Source: Streptomyces sp. YPW6 (GTDB lineage Bacteria; Actinomycetota; Actinomycetes; Streptomycetales; Streptomycetaceae). Taken from it: a stretch of 64,000 bases of DNA. Shown in pieces: positions 7,010-17,100 of this stretch. A program made the translations under genes and the position numbers. The notes under the pieces were generated by a model. That model searched no databases, had not been told where the DNA came from, and saw only the letters and a list, made by a program, of their open reading frames with translations. How positions within the stretch are numbered: the stretch's first letter is position 1; each line of letters starts with the position of its first letter. The DNA is taken from NCBI RefSeq assembly GCF_018866325.1, contig NZ_CP076457.1, positions 3,321,001-3,385,000 on the forward strand. Direction: 5' to 3'.

Positions 7010-8136
7010 TCGGCCTCCTTCTGAAGCTCGACGAAGCCCTTCGCCCCGATCGCCGGGTCGTACGACTTCGAGGCCAGTGCCGGGTTCTTCTTGTGGAAGC
7101 GAGCCACCGCGGCCTGCGTCTCCGCGCCGTAGAAGTCGGTGACCGCGCCCTTGATCGGGCCGTACCCGGCCTTGATGAGGAACGTCTGGAGCTTCTTCAC
7201 CTGGGCGTTCTTCGCACCCGGCTTCACGCTAGAGGACAGGGACAGGTACTTCTTGGCGGCCGACTTCGGGGCGGCCATCAGGCGGGACCAGGTCGACGAG
7301 CCGGGGTACCCGTCAGCGTCCGTGCCGCTCCAGCCCTGGGCCTTCTGGAACGCCCGCGTCGCGTCCTTGTCGGCCTGGCCGAACGTCGAGCCGGGGCCGA
7401 CCTTGTAGAACCGGCCGTACCCGTGGGCGACGAGGCGCTGACCGAGGAGCGTGACGGCCGGGTGGGACTTGCCCAGGACGAAGGCGCCGGCACCGGGGAA
7501 GCTCTTGCCGTCCCAGCCCGCAGGCTTCGAGGGAACGGTGCCGCTGGTCGACGGCTTGGCCCCCTTGACCAGCTCGATCAGGCGCTTGACCGGGAAGTTC
7601 CCCGGATCACCATGATCGTTTTCCGGGACATGCTGATGTCCACAGATCCCGTTGAAGTTCTCCCACTCGGAGAAGGACATCCGCTGACCACGGGCGGACC
7701 CGTAGCTCGACGGGTAGGACAGCCACGGCTTCGACGTCGAGACGACCGGGATCGGGTAGGTGTCCGTCAGCCACTTCACCAGCTCGGCCAGGGCCGCAAG
7801 GTCCGCGTCGTCAGCGTCCGGCCAGTACAGGCCGGGGCCGCCCTTGTCGCACGTGCCCACGAGTTCGATCTGGATCGCGTTGAGCGTGTTGGTCTGCACC
7901 CCGCCGGCCGCGTTCACCAGAGCCCGCGCGGACTCGTTGGCGTAGAAGTGCTGGCGGACGGTGCCGCCCTTGATCGTGAACGTGGGCGCGGAGCCGCCGC
8001 CCCCGTACGAGGGGAACGAGCTGCCCTCCGTGGTGTGCAGGACGATCACGTTCGGATGGGGCATCGTGTCGCCCTTGTACGCAGCGTGGAACCACTGCGT
8101 CTTCGCGTCGGCCTTCGGGTAGATGTGAGCAGTCAA
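7006..8136 (-). CDS. endolysin: N-acetylmuramoyl-L-alanine amidase with two peptidoglycan-binding repeats
   Basis: A 376-aa lysin that cuts the amide bond between muramic acid and the stem peptide. The amidase domain covers about residues 20-190 with zinc-ligand motifs VLHTTEG and GICGHQHVPENDHGDPGNFP. Two C-terminal PG_binding_1-type repeats follow: one around LLGQRLVAHGYGRFY and RAFQKAQGW, the other around VKKLQTFLIKAGYGP and VARFHKKNP. TTG at 8136 has GGAGG eight bases upstream; the longer frame to 8358 runs through the preceding gene and is rejected. No signal peptide is seen, fitting export by the adjacent holin. Confidence 0.92.
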   Translation of the reverse strand: MTAHIYPKADAKTQWFHAAYKGDTMPHPNVIVLHTTEGSSFPSYGGGGSAPTFTIKGGTVRQHFYANESARALVNAAGGVQTNTLNAIQIELVGTCDKGGPGLYWPDADDADLAALAELVKWLTDTYPIPVVSTSKPWLSYPSSYGSARGQRMSFSEWENFNGICGHQHVPENDHGDPGNFPVKRLIELVKGAKPSTSGTVPSKPAGWDGKSFPGAGAFVLGKSHPAVTLLGQRLVAHGYGRFYKVGPGSTFGQADKDATRAFQKAQGWSGTDADGYPGSSTWSRLMAAPKSAAKKYLSLSSSVKPGAKNAQVKKLQTFLIKAGYGPIKGAVTDFYGAETQAAVARFHKKNPALASKSYDPAIGAKGFVELQKEAE

Positions 8137-8158
8137 GGGGTGTGCCTCCAGGGGAACG

Positions 8159-8195
8159 CCGAAGGCCCCGCCTCGCTGGGAGACAGGGCCTTCGG
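8159..8195 (-). terminator. hairpin between DUF2746-like gene and endolysin
   Basis: A perfect 10-bp inverted repeat (CCGAAGGCCC / GGGCCTTCGG, 17-nt loop) sits just upstream of the endolysin ribosome site. There is no T-run, so it may be an attenuator or RNA-stability element rather than a full terminator. Confidence 0.5.
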
Positions 8196-8206
8196 AAGGG
8201 GATGGG

Positions 8207-8581
8207 TTAGGCGTTGGTGGACGACATGTGGTCGTCGAGGCGCTCGGCCACCGCCAGGCGCTCGCGGCGCTCGTGGGCGATGTCCGAGCGGAGGCCGGCG
8301 ATCTCCGCGCCCTGCTGACGCAAGGCGGTGTCGTGGCGCTCCTGGCCGGCGAGGACACGATCGATCCGGAACATCACGGAGTCGAGGTCATCTCGCAGGT
8401 TCGTCGAGTGCGTGTTGGCGACCTGGTCGCGCGCTTCCTGGGTGTGCTCGCGCACCTCGTTGATCGCGCGAGTCTGGCGCCGCAGGAACTCGGCCCCGAT
8501 GCCGATCAGGGTGACCAGGACCGTGCCGCCTGCGGTGACGGCGGCAACCTGAACAGTGGGTTCGAGAGCGAGCATCATCAT
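8207..8581 (-). CDS. membrane-anchored coiled-coil protein (DUF2746-like)
   Basis: A 124-aa protein with one N-terminal membrane segment (VAAVTAGGTVLVTLIGIG) followed by a charged region with heptad character (REHTQEARDQVANTHS to ERRERLAVAERLDDHM). This layout matches the DUF2746 phage proteins found near lysis genes, which may be a second holin or spanin-like partner. The ATG at 8581 overlaps the fibre gene stop (ATGA). Confidence 0.7.
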   Translation of the reverse strand: MMMLALEPTVQVAAVTAGGTVLVTLIGIGAEFLRRQTRAINEVREHTQEARDQVANTHSTNLRDDLDSVMFRIDRVLAGQERHDTALRQQGAEIAGLRSDIAHERRERLAVAERLDDHMSSTNA

Positions 8582-9909
8582 CAGGCGGCCTCGGACTCCA
8601 AGACGGCGAGACGCGACTCCAGGTCCGCGAGGTGGGCGGCCTGGCGCTGGACGACCGGAAGCAGGGCCACGCCCAGGAGGTCGTACCGCAGGCCGTCCAC
8701 CTCACCGTCGAGGTAGTTGACCAGCCAGGGAAGGCCAGCCGCCTCGACCTCTTCCGCGATCAGGCCGACCTCGTCCTTGCGGCCCTCCTTGACCGAGCCG
8801 TCCTCCTTGATCTGGTCCTTGCGGTCGTAGACCACAGGGCGCAGGGCGAGGACACCTTCGGCGTTCACGTCGAAGTCCCGGACGTTCTCCTTGAACTTGA
8901 TCGAGGAGGTGTTCCGGCAGAAAGTCCCGTCACCCTCGACCCAGACCGCGTACCAAGTGCCCGAGCCGCTCGCCGAGTTCGAGTGAGGCTTCTTCGAGCC
9001 GTTGGCCCACGCGATCGTCGAACCCGACGTGAGGTAGCCAGAGTGAGAGTGAGACGACGGCGGGAACGTCGAAGGCTTCGAGGTGATCGAGGCCCACGAG
9101 TGCGAGTGGCTGGCCGGCGCGAACGTGGACGGCTTCCCGCTGATCTCACCCCAGGCGTGACCGTGCGAGCTGGGCGCGTACGTGGACGGCTTGCCCGTGA
9201 CCTGCGCCCAGTCGTGCGTGTGGGTACTGGGGTTGAACGAGGTCGGCTTGTTGATGACGTCACCCCAGTCGTGCGTGTGATGGCCGGGGGCGAACTCGTT
9301 GGGCCGACCAGAGATCGAGGCCCACGTGACGGTCGGGGCGAGCGCGGACCAGGCCGAGCCGGTCCAGTACTCCCACGTGTTCGTCGAGGTGTTCAGCCCG
9401 AGACGGCCGATCCGCGGTGACTGGGGTCGAGTCGTGCTCGTCCAGCCGCCCACGGTGTTGCCGGTGAACCGGCGCTCGCTCGTCACGGCCGAAGCCGAGA
9501 TCGTGGCAGCGCCCACGGCGACGGAGACCTGAGCCAGCGGAAACTCGTAGACGCCGGTGTCCGTCTGGGTCAGGGCCGGCACCCCACCGCCGGGCGACCC
9601 CTGCACGACGGCCAGCACGATGGAGTTCGCGGCCGGGTCCAGACGCAGGACCACGCGGTCAACGCGGGCGCTCGTCGAGGCCGCAGCGATGGTGACGGTC
9701 TCGGTGCCCGTCGACTGCACCGCGTGCCCACGCACCAGCGCGAAGCCGGGGGCAACCTTGACCTGCATACCCGAGCTGTCGCCATAGGTGTTGAATCCGG
9801 AGCCGCCCACCTGATCGGCGACTCCCGTGGACTGAAGCTCTCGGAAGAGGTACGAGAACTGGCCTTCGCTGACCGGCTGCTCATCGAAGGGGTAGGACGT
9901 GATGGCCAC
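8581..9909 (-). CDS. tail fibre with C-terminal peptidase S74 chaperone domain
   Basis: A 442-aa host-recognition protein. The middle (about residues 200-330) has repeats of the pattern W-x-x-I-x-x-KPS-x-F/Y-x-P-S-x-H-x-H, a trimeric fibre shaft seen in many phages. The C-terminus has the intramolecular chaperone signature: SSIKFKENVRDFD, LRPVVYDRKD, DEVGLIAEEVEAAGLP, then YDLLGVALLPVVQ, which self-cleaves after trimerisation in S74 proteins. GTG at 9909 with AGGAAGGA upstream is preferred to the longer start at 9951. Confidence 0.88.
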   Translation of the reverse strand: MAITSYPFDEQPVSEGQFSYLFRELQSTGVADQVGGSGFNTYGDSSGMQVKVAPGFALVRGHAVQSTGTETVTIAAASTSARVDRVVLRLDPAANSIVLAVVQGSPGGGVPALTQTDTGVYEFPLAQVSVAVGAATISASAVTSERRFTGNTVGGWTSTTRPQSPRIGRLGLNTSTNTWEYWTGSAWSALAPTVTWASISGRPNEFAPGHHTHDWGDVINKPTSFNPSTHTHDWAQVTGKPSTYAPSSHGHAWGEISGKPSTFAPASHSHSWASITSKPSTFPPSSHSHSGYLTSGSTIAWANGSKKPHSNSASGSGTWYAVWVEGDGTFCRNTSSIKFKENVRDFDVNAEGVLALRPVVYDRKDQIKEDGSVKEGRKDEVGLIAEEVEAAGLPWLVNYLDGEVDGLRYDLLGVALLPVVQRQAAHLADLESRLAVLESEAA

Positions 9910-9934
9910 TGGGGGTCCTTCCTGGGAATAGGAA

Positions 9935-9966
9935 AGGCCCCCAGTGACCAAGTCACTCGGGGGCCT
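9935..9966 (-). terminator. hairpin upstream of the S74 fibre gene
   Basis: AGGCCCCCAGTGAC pairs with GTCACTCGGGGGCCT (one bulged C, loop CAA) and is followed on the minus strand by TTTCC. It probably attenuates late transcription between the 82-aa gene and the fibre gene. Confidence 0.55.
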
Positions 9967-9987
9967 GCGGGGCGGAGAGGAGCGGCG

Positions 9988-10236
9988 TCAGCCGCGCCGG
10001 GCTACCTCGGTGGGCACCTCGTCGATTCGGCTCGCTGTGGCGAGACCGAAGGAGGCCGGCAGTGCGGACACGGCCGCAGCGAGCGCGGCATCAACGACCG
10101 CTGCTCGCTCGATATGGCTGAGCGAGCCCTGGAGGTATTCCGGGATGTCCGGGTCGATCGAGATGTGGACGTAGTCCTGGAGCTTCATCTCGTCGGTGCC
10201 GTAGTAAGCGCGTACGAGTCCGCCAGTGATGGCCAA
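9988..10236 (-). CDS. small hypothetical tail-region protein, 82 aa
   Basis: An 82-aa protein (MAITGGLVRAYYGTDEMKLQ start) lying between two fibre genes. The TTG start at 10236 has AGGAG eight bases upstream. The 'Lxx D/E Y V H I S I D P D I' segment looks like a short beta region, followed by an Ala-rich helix. Probably a minor tail or fibre-accessory protein; function unknown. Confidence 0.6.
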   Translation of the reverse strand: MAITGGLVRAYYGTDEMKLQDYVHISIDPDIPEYLQGSLSHIERAAVVDAALAAAVSALPASFGLATASRIDEVPTEVARRG

Positions 10237-10262
10237 GGGGGAGGCTCCTTAAGGAAGAGAGG

Positions 10263-11801
10263 TCACGCGAGGGCGACCCAGAATCGGTTGCTCTCGTTGG
10301 CGATGCCAGAGAGCGGAGAGGGCGAAGTCGTCGGCGACGTGGTCAGCCGGCCGTAGCGCCAGAGGTTGTTCAGGCCGAAGGTGTTCGCCGGCCCTCCGTA
10401 CGAGTTCTCGATGCCGAGGATCATCGGCCCGTCGCCCGTGGTGGTGTTGTAGTTGAACCGCCAGACCACGTAATAGACGCCGGGGTCCAGCGTCACGGCC
10501 GCGTCCAGCGTGGTCGCCGAGGCGTTGCCGCCTGAGCCATGCTGTTCGGCCGGCTCGTTGCCCGCCTCGATCGTGGTCGCGTTGCCGACGCGGGCCATGG
10601 TCGACGCGTTGTAGATCGCGGCCCAGGACCCGGAGATCAGGCCGCCCGCGTACCCACCGAAGTGCCACACGATCTTCGTGATCGACGAGCGCTTGTTCAG
10701 CTTGACCGCAGCCAGGCGCGGTGTGGTGCCGCAGTACATCGGCACCGAGTGCGAGATGGCCGGGTCGTAGGCCCATGCCTTCAGTCCGAGATCTTCGGGC
10801 TCCCACACACTGGGCAAGTCCGGCTGGGCGCCGATCGTGACAACCTGCCCGCCGCCCTCCATCACCTTCAGCTTGCCGCCGTTGGAGAACAAGGTGGCTC
10901 CCCCCGTATTAGCGGTGGGGTTACTGGTGTTGCGCAGTCCCAGACCGCCCGCGACCGTGGCCTTCGCGTCGGCGAGCGGGAGCGTCGAGCCGAACGAGAT
11001 CTGGCCGGTCCCTCGGTCGCCGTAGATGACCGTGGACTTGAAGCTGCCGTCATCGTTGCGCGAGGACAGACGGAAGTTCGAGCCGGACCCGTCGCCGGGT
11101 TCGGCGACGTCGTCCTTCTGGAAGGTCCACCGCTTCACGCTGCCCACGTCGAGACTCCACTGGCGGTACGCCCCGGACGCACCGTTGAAGGCGACATCGG
11201 CGGTGAAGGTGCCTCCACCTGTCGGCATAGCGCCAACGTCGGAGGCCGTGAGGGTGACGGCAGGACCGGCCTTCCCGTTCACGGTGTCGACGCTGCCGGG
11301 TGAGCCCTTCGGGCCCTGCGGCCCGGCCGGGCCGGGGGCGCCGGTCGCACCCTTCAGGTTCCCGATCGCGGTACCCCATCCGGAGGCGGACCGCTGCCAG
11401 AGGTCGCCCGTGTCCGTGCGGAGAAGCATGTCGCCGGGCTTCGTGTCGGCACTGCCGGTGGACGTCGTGTTGACGTACCAGGCCGCGCCGCGCAGGTCGG
11501 TGCCGATCTTGGTCCAGACGCCGGACGCCTTGGTGTAGACGGCCACGGTCGCGCTGGTCACGCCGAGGAAGGTGTTCTCGGTCTTCTGGAGGTAGACGTC
11601 ACCGTCCACGCCGAGCGAGGCCGCGGGGACCGCCGCGCCCTGGAGGACGGACTTGCCGATCGGGCCGGTGTCGCCCTTTGCTCCGGTCGATCCGGTCGCG
11701 CCCTTAGCGCCGGTCGCTCCGGTGTCTCCCTTCGGGCCGGTCGCTCCAGTGGGACCGACGACGCCGGAATCCTCTGGGGCCGGCCATACGCTCAGTCCCA
11801 C
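10263..11801 (-). CDS. collagen-like tail fibre protein
   Basis: A 512-aa fibre with collagen-like Gly-X-Y repeats near the N-terminus (GPTGATGPKGDTGATGAKG, residues about 16-48) and a second short run in the middle (GATGAPGPAGPQGPKGSPG, about residues 150-170). The C-terminal 180 residues look like a beta-rich receptor-binding domain (PGVYYVVWRFNYNTT, NTFGLNNLWRYG). The GTG start directly abuts the stop of the preceding small gene. It probably forms a second, distinct adsorption fibre beside the S74 protein. Confidence 0.85.
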   Translation of the reverse strand: MGLSVWPAPEDSGVVGPTGATGPKGDTGATGAKGATGSTGAKGDTGPIGKSVLQGAAVPAASLGVDGDVYLQKTENTFLGVTSATVAVYTKASGVWTKIGTDLRGAAWYVNTTSTGSADTKPGDMLLRTDTGDLWQRSASGWGTAIGNLKGATGAPGPAGPQGPKGSPGSVDTVNGKAGPAVTLTASDVGAMPTGGGTFTADVAFNGASGAYRQWSLDVGSVKRWTFQKDDVAEPGDGSGSNFRLSSRNDDGSFKSTVIYGDRGTGQISFGSTLPLADAKATVAGGLGLRNTSNPTANTGGATLFSNGGKLKVMEGGGQVVTIGAQPDLPSVWEPEDLGLKAWAYDPAISHSVPMYCGTTPRLAAVKLNKRSSITKIVWHFGGYAGGLISGSWAAIYNASTMARVGNATTIEAGNEPAEQHGSGGNASATTLDAAVTLDPGVYYVVWRFNYNTTTGDGPMILGIENSYGGPANTFGLNNLWRYGRLTTSPTTSPSPLSGIANESNRFWVALA

Positions 11802-12101
11802 CTACACAACCTCCACTCCGCAGACGTGCAGGGTGCACGCCGAGCCGCTGCCTTGTACCTGGATCGTTTCCGCCTCGGAGATGACTTGGTTGATCTCCAG
11901 CGTGAGGACGCCCTTCGCTGCGATGCCGACCGCCGGGAGGATCTCGACTCCGTCGAGCTTCACGACGACCGAGCCCACGGCCGTGCCGGGGTTCGTCGCG
12001 ACGATGTTCGTGACGATCGCCGTGCCCGCCTCGGGAACGGTGTACGCGGTCGTCAGGGTTGTCGGGGCTGTGCCCCGGAAGAAGCTGATGGGCGTAGCCA
12101 T
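11802..12101 (-). CDS. small beta-rich tail-associated protein, 99 aa
   Basis: A 99-aa Thr/Val-rich protein (TPISFFRGTAPTTLTTAYTV) that looks like a compact beta-sandwich, of the kind found at fibre attachment points. ATG at 12101 forms a TGATG overlap with the upstream tail gene, and the next gene begins immediately after its stop. A structural role at the tail tip is inferred from position. Confidence 0.65.
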   Translation of the reverse strand: MATPISFFRGTAPTTLTTAYTVPEAGTAIVTNIVATNPGTAVGSVVVKLDGVEILPAVGIAAKGVLTLEINQVISEAETIQVQGSGSACTLHVCGVEVV

Positions 12102-13309
12102 CACCACACCCCCATGATCGACATGATTTCTGATGAACCGCCAGCCCCGGCGTCCGAGCGCTCCAGGTGTGAGACGCGTTTCTCGGCGTTGGACAGGCGC
12201 TTGTTCAACGCGATATCGAGGTTGAACCCGGTCGCGTCACCGAGGACAGCGCCGACCTGGAACCCGGTGGACCCTGCCTTCATCGCTATACCGGTCACGT
12301 TGGACAGCAGCTCTTGGTTGTCCACGACGACGGCGACACGGTCACCGAGGCCCCAGTCCTTGCCGAGGGTCATGGTCGTGTCTTCCATCGGCACGAGCTG
12401 GACGTCCACCGCCGTGAAACCGGCGTCCGCGATGGCCTCGTCCCCGGACTGCTGGAGTTCCTTCCAGTCGTCGGTGTTGCGCTGGTCGATCCACTGCTCG
12501 ATGCGCCGGCCCCAGTCGCCCTCGGCTATGACGCTGGTGGGCGAGGAGACCTGGAGGAGCTGCCTCTTGGTCAGCTCTCCTTGCCCGGCCACGATGGCGC
12601 GGGTCACGCCGGGGGCGGAGATCGTCGCGCGCTGGCCGGACAGTGTTCCGTTCAGGACGTCCAGCCGGATGAAGTCGGAGCGGTCCGTCACCTCGTACGT
12701 CTCGAAGACGAGGTTCGCTCCACGCTGTATGACACGGAAGCCGAGGTTGCCCAGAAGGGCTAGCTCGGTGAGCAGGTTTCCCAGTACGGGGAAGCGCGCG
12801 GACTTCACGACGTTCGGGCCCCGGCCGAGGTCGGTCCCCATGGTGAGGGCTGTCTTGCGCCGTCCAACGGGGGCTGTTGGACCGATGTTCGCCTTGACGA
12901 ACGAGTGCATGACGCTTTCTGCGGGGCCTTGTCTGACGTCGTGCGCCAGGGCCTGCGTCGCCCCGTTGGGGTTGGTCGGCTCAGGGAAGGCCAGCATGTC
13001 GGAGAGGACGATGTCGTCGGACACGCCCTCGAAGACGACCGAGCCGCCCGGGTCTTCCGGGGTGGCCGCGTACTCGAACTTCGTGGTCGGGCCCGACAGC
13101 ATGGTGTAGCTCGGGCCGGTGACGACCAGGCCCGAGCCGGGGGTGCGCAGGTGCGGGGTGAGCGGGTGTTCCGCCCCGAGGGTGAGCTTCCAGGAGCCGA
13201 CGTTGTTGAACGTGTCCTGCATCTCGAAGATCAGCTCCTCGGGGCGGACGATGCCCACCCGAGTCAGCGCCTTGTTCCGTACCTCGACGGTGATGTCTTG
13301 CAGTCGCAC
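12101..13309 (-). CDS. tail-hub protein, Siphovirus ReqiPepy6 Gp37-like
   Basis: A 402-aa minor tail protein that matches the Gp37-like family of actinobacterial siphoviruses: N-terminal VEVRNKALTRVGIV and WKLTLGAEHPL, central GVTRAIVAGQGEL, and a C-terminal part ending in a short coiled coil (LNKRLSNAEKRVSHLE). The family is placed directly after the distal tail protein and is thought to be the tail-hub/baseplate component. GTG start at 13309 directly follows the Dit-like stop. Confidence 0.8.
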   Translation of the reverse strand: MRLQDITVEVRNKALTRVGIVRPEELIFEMQDTFNNVGSWKLTLGAEHPLTPHLRTPGSGLVVTGPSYTMLSGPTTKFEYAATPEDPGGSVVFEGVSDDIVLSDMLAFPEPTNPNGATQALAHDVRQGPAESVMHSFVKANIGPTAPVGRRKTALTMGTDLGRGPNVVKSARFPVLGNLLTELALLGNLGFRVIQRGANLVFETYEVTDRSDFIRLDVLNGTLSGQRATISAPGVTRAIVAGQGELTKRQLLQVSSPTSVIAEGDWGRRIEQWIDQRNTDDWKELQQSGDEAIADAGFTAVDVQLVPMEDTTMTLGKDWGLGDRVAVVVDNQELLSNVTGIAMKAGSTGFQVGAVLGDATGFNLDIALNKRLSNAEKRVSHLERSDAGAGGSSEIMSIMGVW

Positions 13310-14164
13310 TCACACCACCATCCACTTGCGTGGCTGCCAGGAGCAGACGATGCGCGAGGCGCTCGTGATGTCCAGGAGGGAGGCTTCCGCCGTGGACAGG
13401 CCGGGCTTCACGGTCCAGAAGCGGGGCGCCGTGTCGAGCAGGTTGTATCGGTTGGCGCCCGTCTGGTCGGTGACCGTGCCTCGCTTGGTGTCGATGGTGA
13501 GCACCTGGCCGGCGGTGAGGGTGCCGGTCCAGCGCAGCCGCTCGCCCGTGGGGGAGACGGCCGTGAAGGTCTTGCCGGGGCCGTAGACCTTCCAGATCGG
13601 ATACGCCTCGGCGTCACCCGAGTTGTTGAGTTCGATCTCGCCGATCGCCTGCGAGGCCGCGACGTTCAGCTTGGACAGGGACTTCAGGAACGGTGCCGAG
13701 GTGGCTCCGGTGATCGTCCGGGCCTCGGCGACCGAGGAAGTCCAGTACGGGTCAGGTGCACGGAAGGAGATCACCGTCTCGAACTCGCGCTCGCCGATGG
13801 TCTCCACTCCGTACGTGTACTCACCCCCGCCCGAGCGGTAGACGTCGGTGAACCAGCTCGTTCCGTCGTCGTTGAGGACGGTGAGGGTGCACCTCCCGGC
13901 CAGCGCGAGGGCCAGCCGGGAGACACGTGCACTGAGGTCGTTGCGGTTCCTCGCCAGGATCTCGATGGGTATGTCGATGTCCCGCGCGAGGACGCGCCTG
14001 CGCCGGTAGGTGGCGCCGTCGCCGGCCCCTTCGAGCCACTGGATGTTCACGGCGGGGAGGCCGAAGCCGGTCGTCCCCGTCTTGGCCTGGTAGCCAAGGC
14101 CCTTGGTCGCGATCTCGTCGAGATCAAGAGTGTCTGCGCCGCTGCTCAGGAGGAGCTTGGGCAT
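13310..14164 (-). CDS. distal tail protein (Dit-like, phage tail family)
   Basis: A 284-aa protein with the layout of siphoviral Dit proteins: an N-terminal belt domain (RRRRVLARDIDIPIEILAR, RVSRLALALAG, RAPDPYW) and a C-terminal galectin-like beta domain (PIWKVYGPGK, WTGTLTAGQVLTIDTKRG). It links the tail tube/tape measure to the fibres and hub. It lies right after the tape measure gene, the expected order. Confidence 0.85.
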   Translation of the reverse strand: MPKLLLSSGADTLDLDEIATKGLGYQAKTGTTGFGLPAVNIQWLEGAGDGATYRRRRVLARDIDIPIEILARNRNDLSARVSRLALALAGRCTLTVLNDDGTSWFTDVYRSGGGEYTYGVETIGEREFETVISFRAPDPYWTSSVAEARTITGATSAPFLKSLSKLNVAASQAIGEIELNNSGDAEAYPIWKVYGPGKTFTAVSPTGERLRWTGTLTAGQVLTIDTKRGTVTDQTGANRYNLLDTAPRFWTVKPGLSTAEASLLDITSASRIVCSWQPRKWMVV

Positions 14165-14170
14165 CCCGAA

Positions 14171-17100
14171 TCACCATCCCATCCGGGCTCGGTTGGCTGC
14201 GGCGAACAGGTCTTCCTCGGAGTCGAGGGAGTTGCCGGGTGCCGCGTAGTAGTTGAGGGTTTTGGTTGAGCCGCCCTGGCCGGCGTTCGCGAGAGCGGAG
14301 GTCACCGCGGCCGTGACGCCACGGGATGCGCCGAACGCGCTGACGGTGGGGGCACCGAACTCCGTGCCGGCCACGTCGTCGGTCAGTCCTCGGAGGGACT
14401 GCTTCACCGCGTCGTACCGGGACTCCAGGCCGTGGATGAAGCCGTTGATGACCAGCTGTCCGGCACCGACGAGGAGGACCCGGTCGAGGGACTCGGGGCC
14501 CTTCCAGCTCGTGAGCTTGTCGGTCAGGTTGCCGAGGGTGTCCTTGACGTCGCCGAACATGCCGGTGATGCCGGTGATGAACCCCTTGATCAACTGGATG
14601 CCGGCGTTCTTCAGGGTCGAGCCGAGGTTGCTCAGCGCGTCCTTGGCCTTGCCGGGCAGCTCCCTGACCTTGGCGACGGCCTTGCCGAGCCATGTGGAGA
14701 CCGTTGAGACCATCGAGGCGAACTTCTCGCGGGTCGTCGAGACGACGCTGGACCATCCCGACGTGAAGAAGTTCTTGATGCTCTGGAGTCCGCTCAGCGC
14801 CTTCGAGCCGAGGCTTGAGAAGAACCCGGTGAAGCCCTCGCTGATCGCCTTCCATGCGTCCGTGCCGAACTTCTGCACGGCCTTCCAGCCAGCCTTGAAG
14901 CCCTCGCCGATGGCGGTGAGGCCCTTCTTCGCAGCACCGAGAACGCCGACAGAAAGCCACGTGATCAGGGCGCCGAGGATGACGTCCCAGAGGCCCTTCA
15001 GGAACTGCCAGATGCCGTTCCAGAGATCCTTGAAGCCCTTCTGGAGAAGGTCCCAGTTGCCGGTGAAGATGCCCTTGAACAGGCCGATCCAGATCTCGAA
15101 GTAGCCCTTGACCATGTTCCAGACGCCCTTGAAGATCTCGACGAAGCCTTCGAGGACGAGGGCGACGCCGTTGATCGCGGCGACCAGAGTTCCGATCAGC
15201 AGCTCGGCGATGAACTGGATGATGGGGGCGAGGACCGGCATCAGGAAGTCGATCACTGCCTTGAGTGCATCCAGGAACGGCATGAGCGCCTGGACCAGGC
15301 GATCGAAGGCGTCCTTCAGCAGGGGCAGCATGTTCGCGGCGATCTCCTGGACCACCGGGATCAGCGGGAGGAGGACGGCCGAGAGGATCTGGAGGAGCAC
15401 GTCGACCAGGGGCATCGCCGCCTGGACGATGCCGGACAGGAATTCGGCAACAACCGGCAAAATAGGGGCAAGCCCACTCAGGAGTGCCGAAATAATCGGG
15501 AGTACGGCAGCAAGGATCTGACCGAACAGTTGAGCGATTACCGGCAGGATGATGCTTAGCGCCTGGAAGGCCATGCCGAGCGCGTCCTGGACGATCGGGA
15601 CGAGCTGCATGATCACGGGCGAAAGCATCGTAAAGGCGCTGGTCAGCGCACCGCCGAGCAGATCGATGATCGGCAGAATCGACGGAGTCAGCGCGGTGAA
15701 GGCGGTGGCCAGCGGGGTCAGGGCGGCCGAGACGAGCGGGCCGAGCTGGGCGGCGAGCGCACCGACGATGGTCATGACCGCACCGAGCGCAGCGCCGAGC
15801 GGGGCCAGTACGGGCAGGAGCCCGTTGACGCCCGCCTGGATGCCGTCGAAGAGGGCGTAGACGCCCGCGAAGACCGCGTCCTGGTTGAGCGCCTCGGCGA
15901 TCCCGCCGAGCGCAGTGCCGATGATCGTGCCGACCTGCGGCAGGATCTGGGTCAGCAGTCCGACGAACTGGCCGAGGAAACGTTTCACCTCTTCCCCGCC
16001 CTGCGATGCCATGTTGGACATCGCCTCGTGGGCTGCGGTGAAGAGGCCGACGAGCTTGGCCTGTACGGCGCTGCTGTCGATCGCCTCGTGTACGCCTGCG
16101 AGCGTCTCGCGGAGCATCCCGAGCGTGGACCCGCCGGCCTCTTGAGCCGCGCGGGAGATGCCGGCCAGGATGCCGCCGGTCTCGAAGAGGACTCCGCCGA
16201 GATCCTTCAGGGACTGGATGCCCGCGTCGATCTCCTCGCGGAGACCGGACTCGCCCTTCTGGTTCAGCCAGTTCGACGCCTTGGTGGCGACGTCCACGAA
16301 CCACTGGGCGAGCTGGGGGAGGTAGCCGGCGCCGACCTCGCCGAGCACCTTGATGATGTTGGCGAAGGCTCCGGTGCCGGTGGTCGCGATGTCGATCGAC
16401 TTGGAGAGGTCGTCGAACATGCCGCCCAGCGCGGGGGCGAGGGAGGACTTGAGCGAATCGGCGAAGCCGCCGAAGAACTGGCCGAGCTGGGTGGACGTCT
16501 GCTTGAAGCCGGACGTCAGCTCGGGGAGGAGGGTGTCGATCAGCTCCCGGATCGGCGTCTTGGCCTCGGCCCAGAAGCGCTCGCTGATCAGGTCCTGGAG
16601 CTGCGAGAGCTGCCCCTTGACCTCGGGCAAGACCTTGTTGAAGTCCTTGAACGCCGCGATCGTGGCGCCAAGGCCGATCGCCATGCCGCCGAGAATTCCG
16701 GGGAGAGCGAGGGACGTTGCACCGATCTGGGCGAGCGAGGCCGACAGCGTGAAGAGGTTGGACGCGGCCGAGATGCCCCAGCCAGCCAGGCCCGCTATCG
16801 CCGTGGCCAGCGTGCCGATGATCGGCGTTGACTTGTCGAGGTTCTTCAGCGTGTTGCCGAGCCGCTCGAACATGTTGCCCAGCACGCGGGCGCCGGACAG
16901 GGCCTTCAGCATCGCCGTAGCCGTGGCGGCGGCAGAGAGGGAGACCTTCGGGAACAGGTTGACCACGCGGTCACGCGTCAGCCTGGCCATCGCAGCCATC
17001 ACCGCGGCGACCGCGCCCTTGCTGGTCTCGGGCTCGATCTCGGACTTGAGGTGATCGATCTTGTCCTGGAGGTCGTCGATCTCCCGTTCCACCTTGGCCT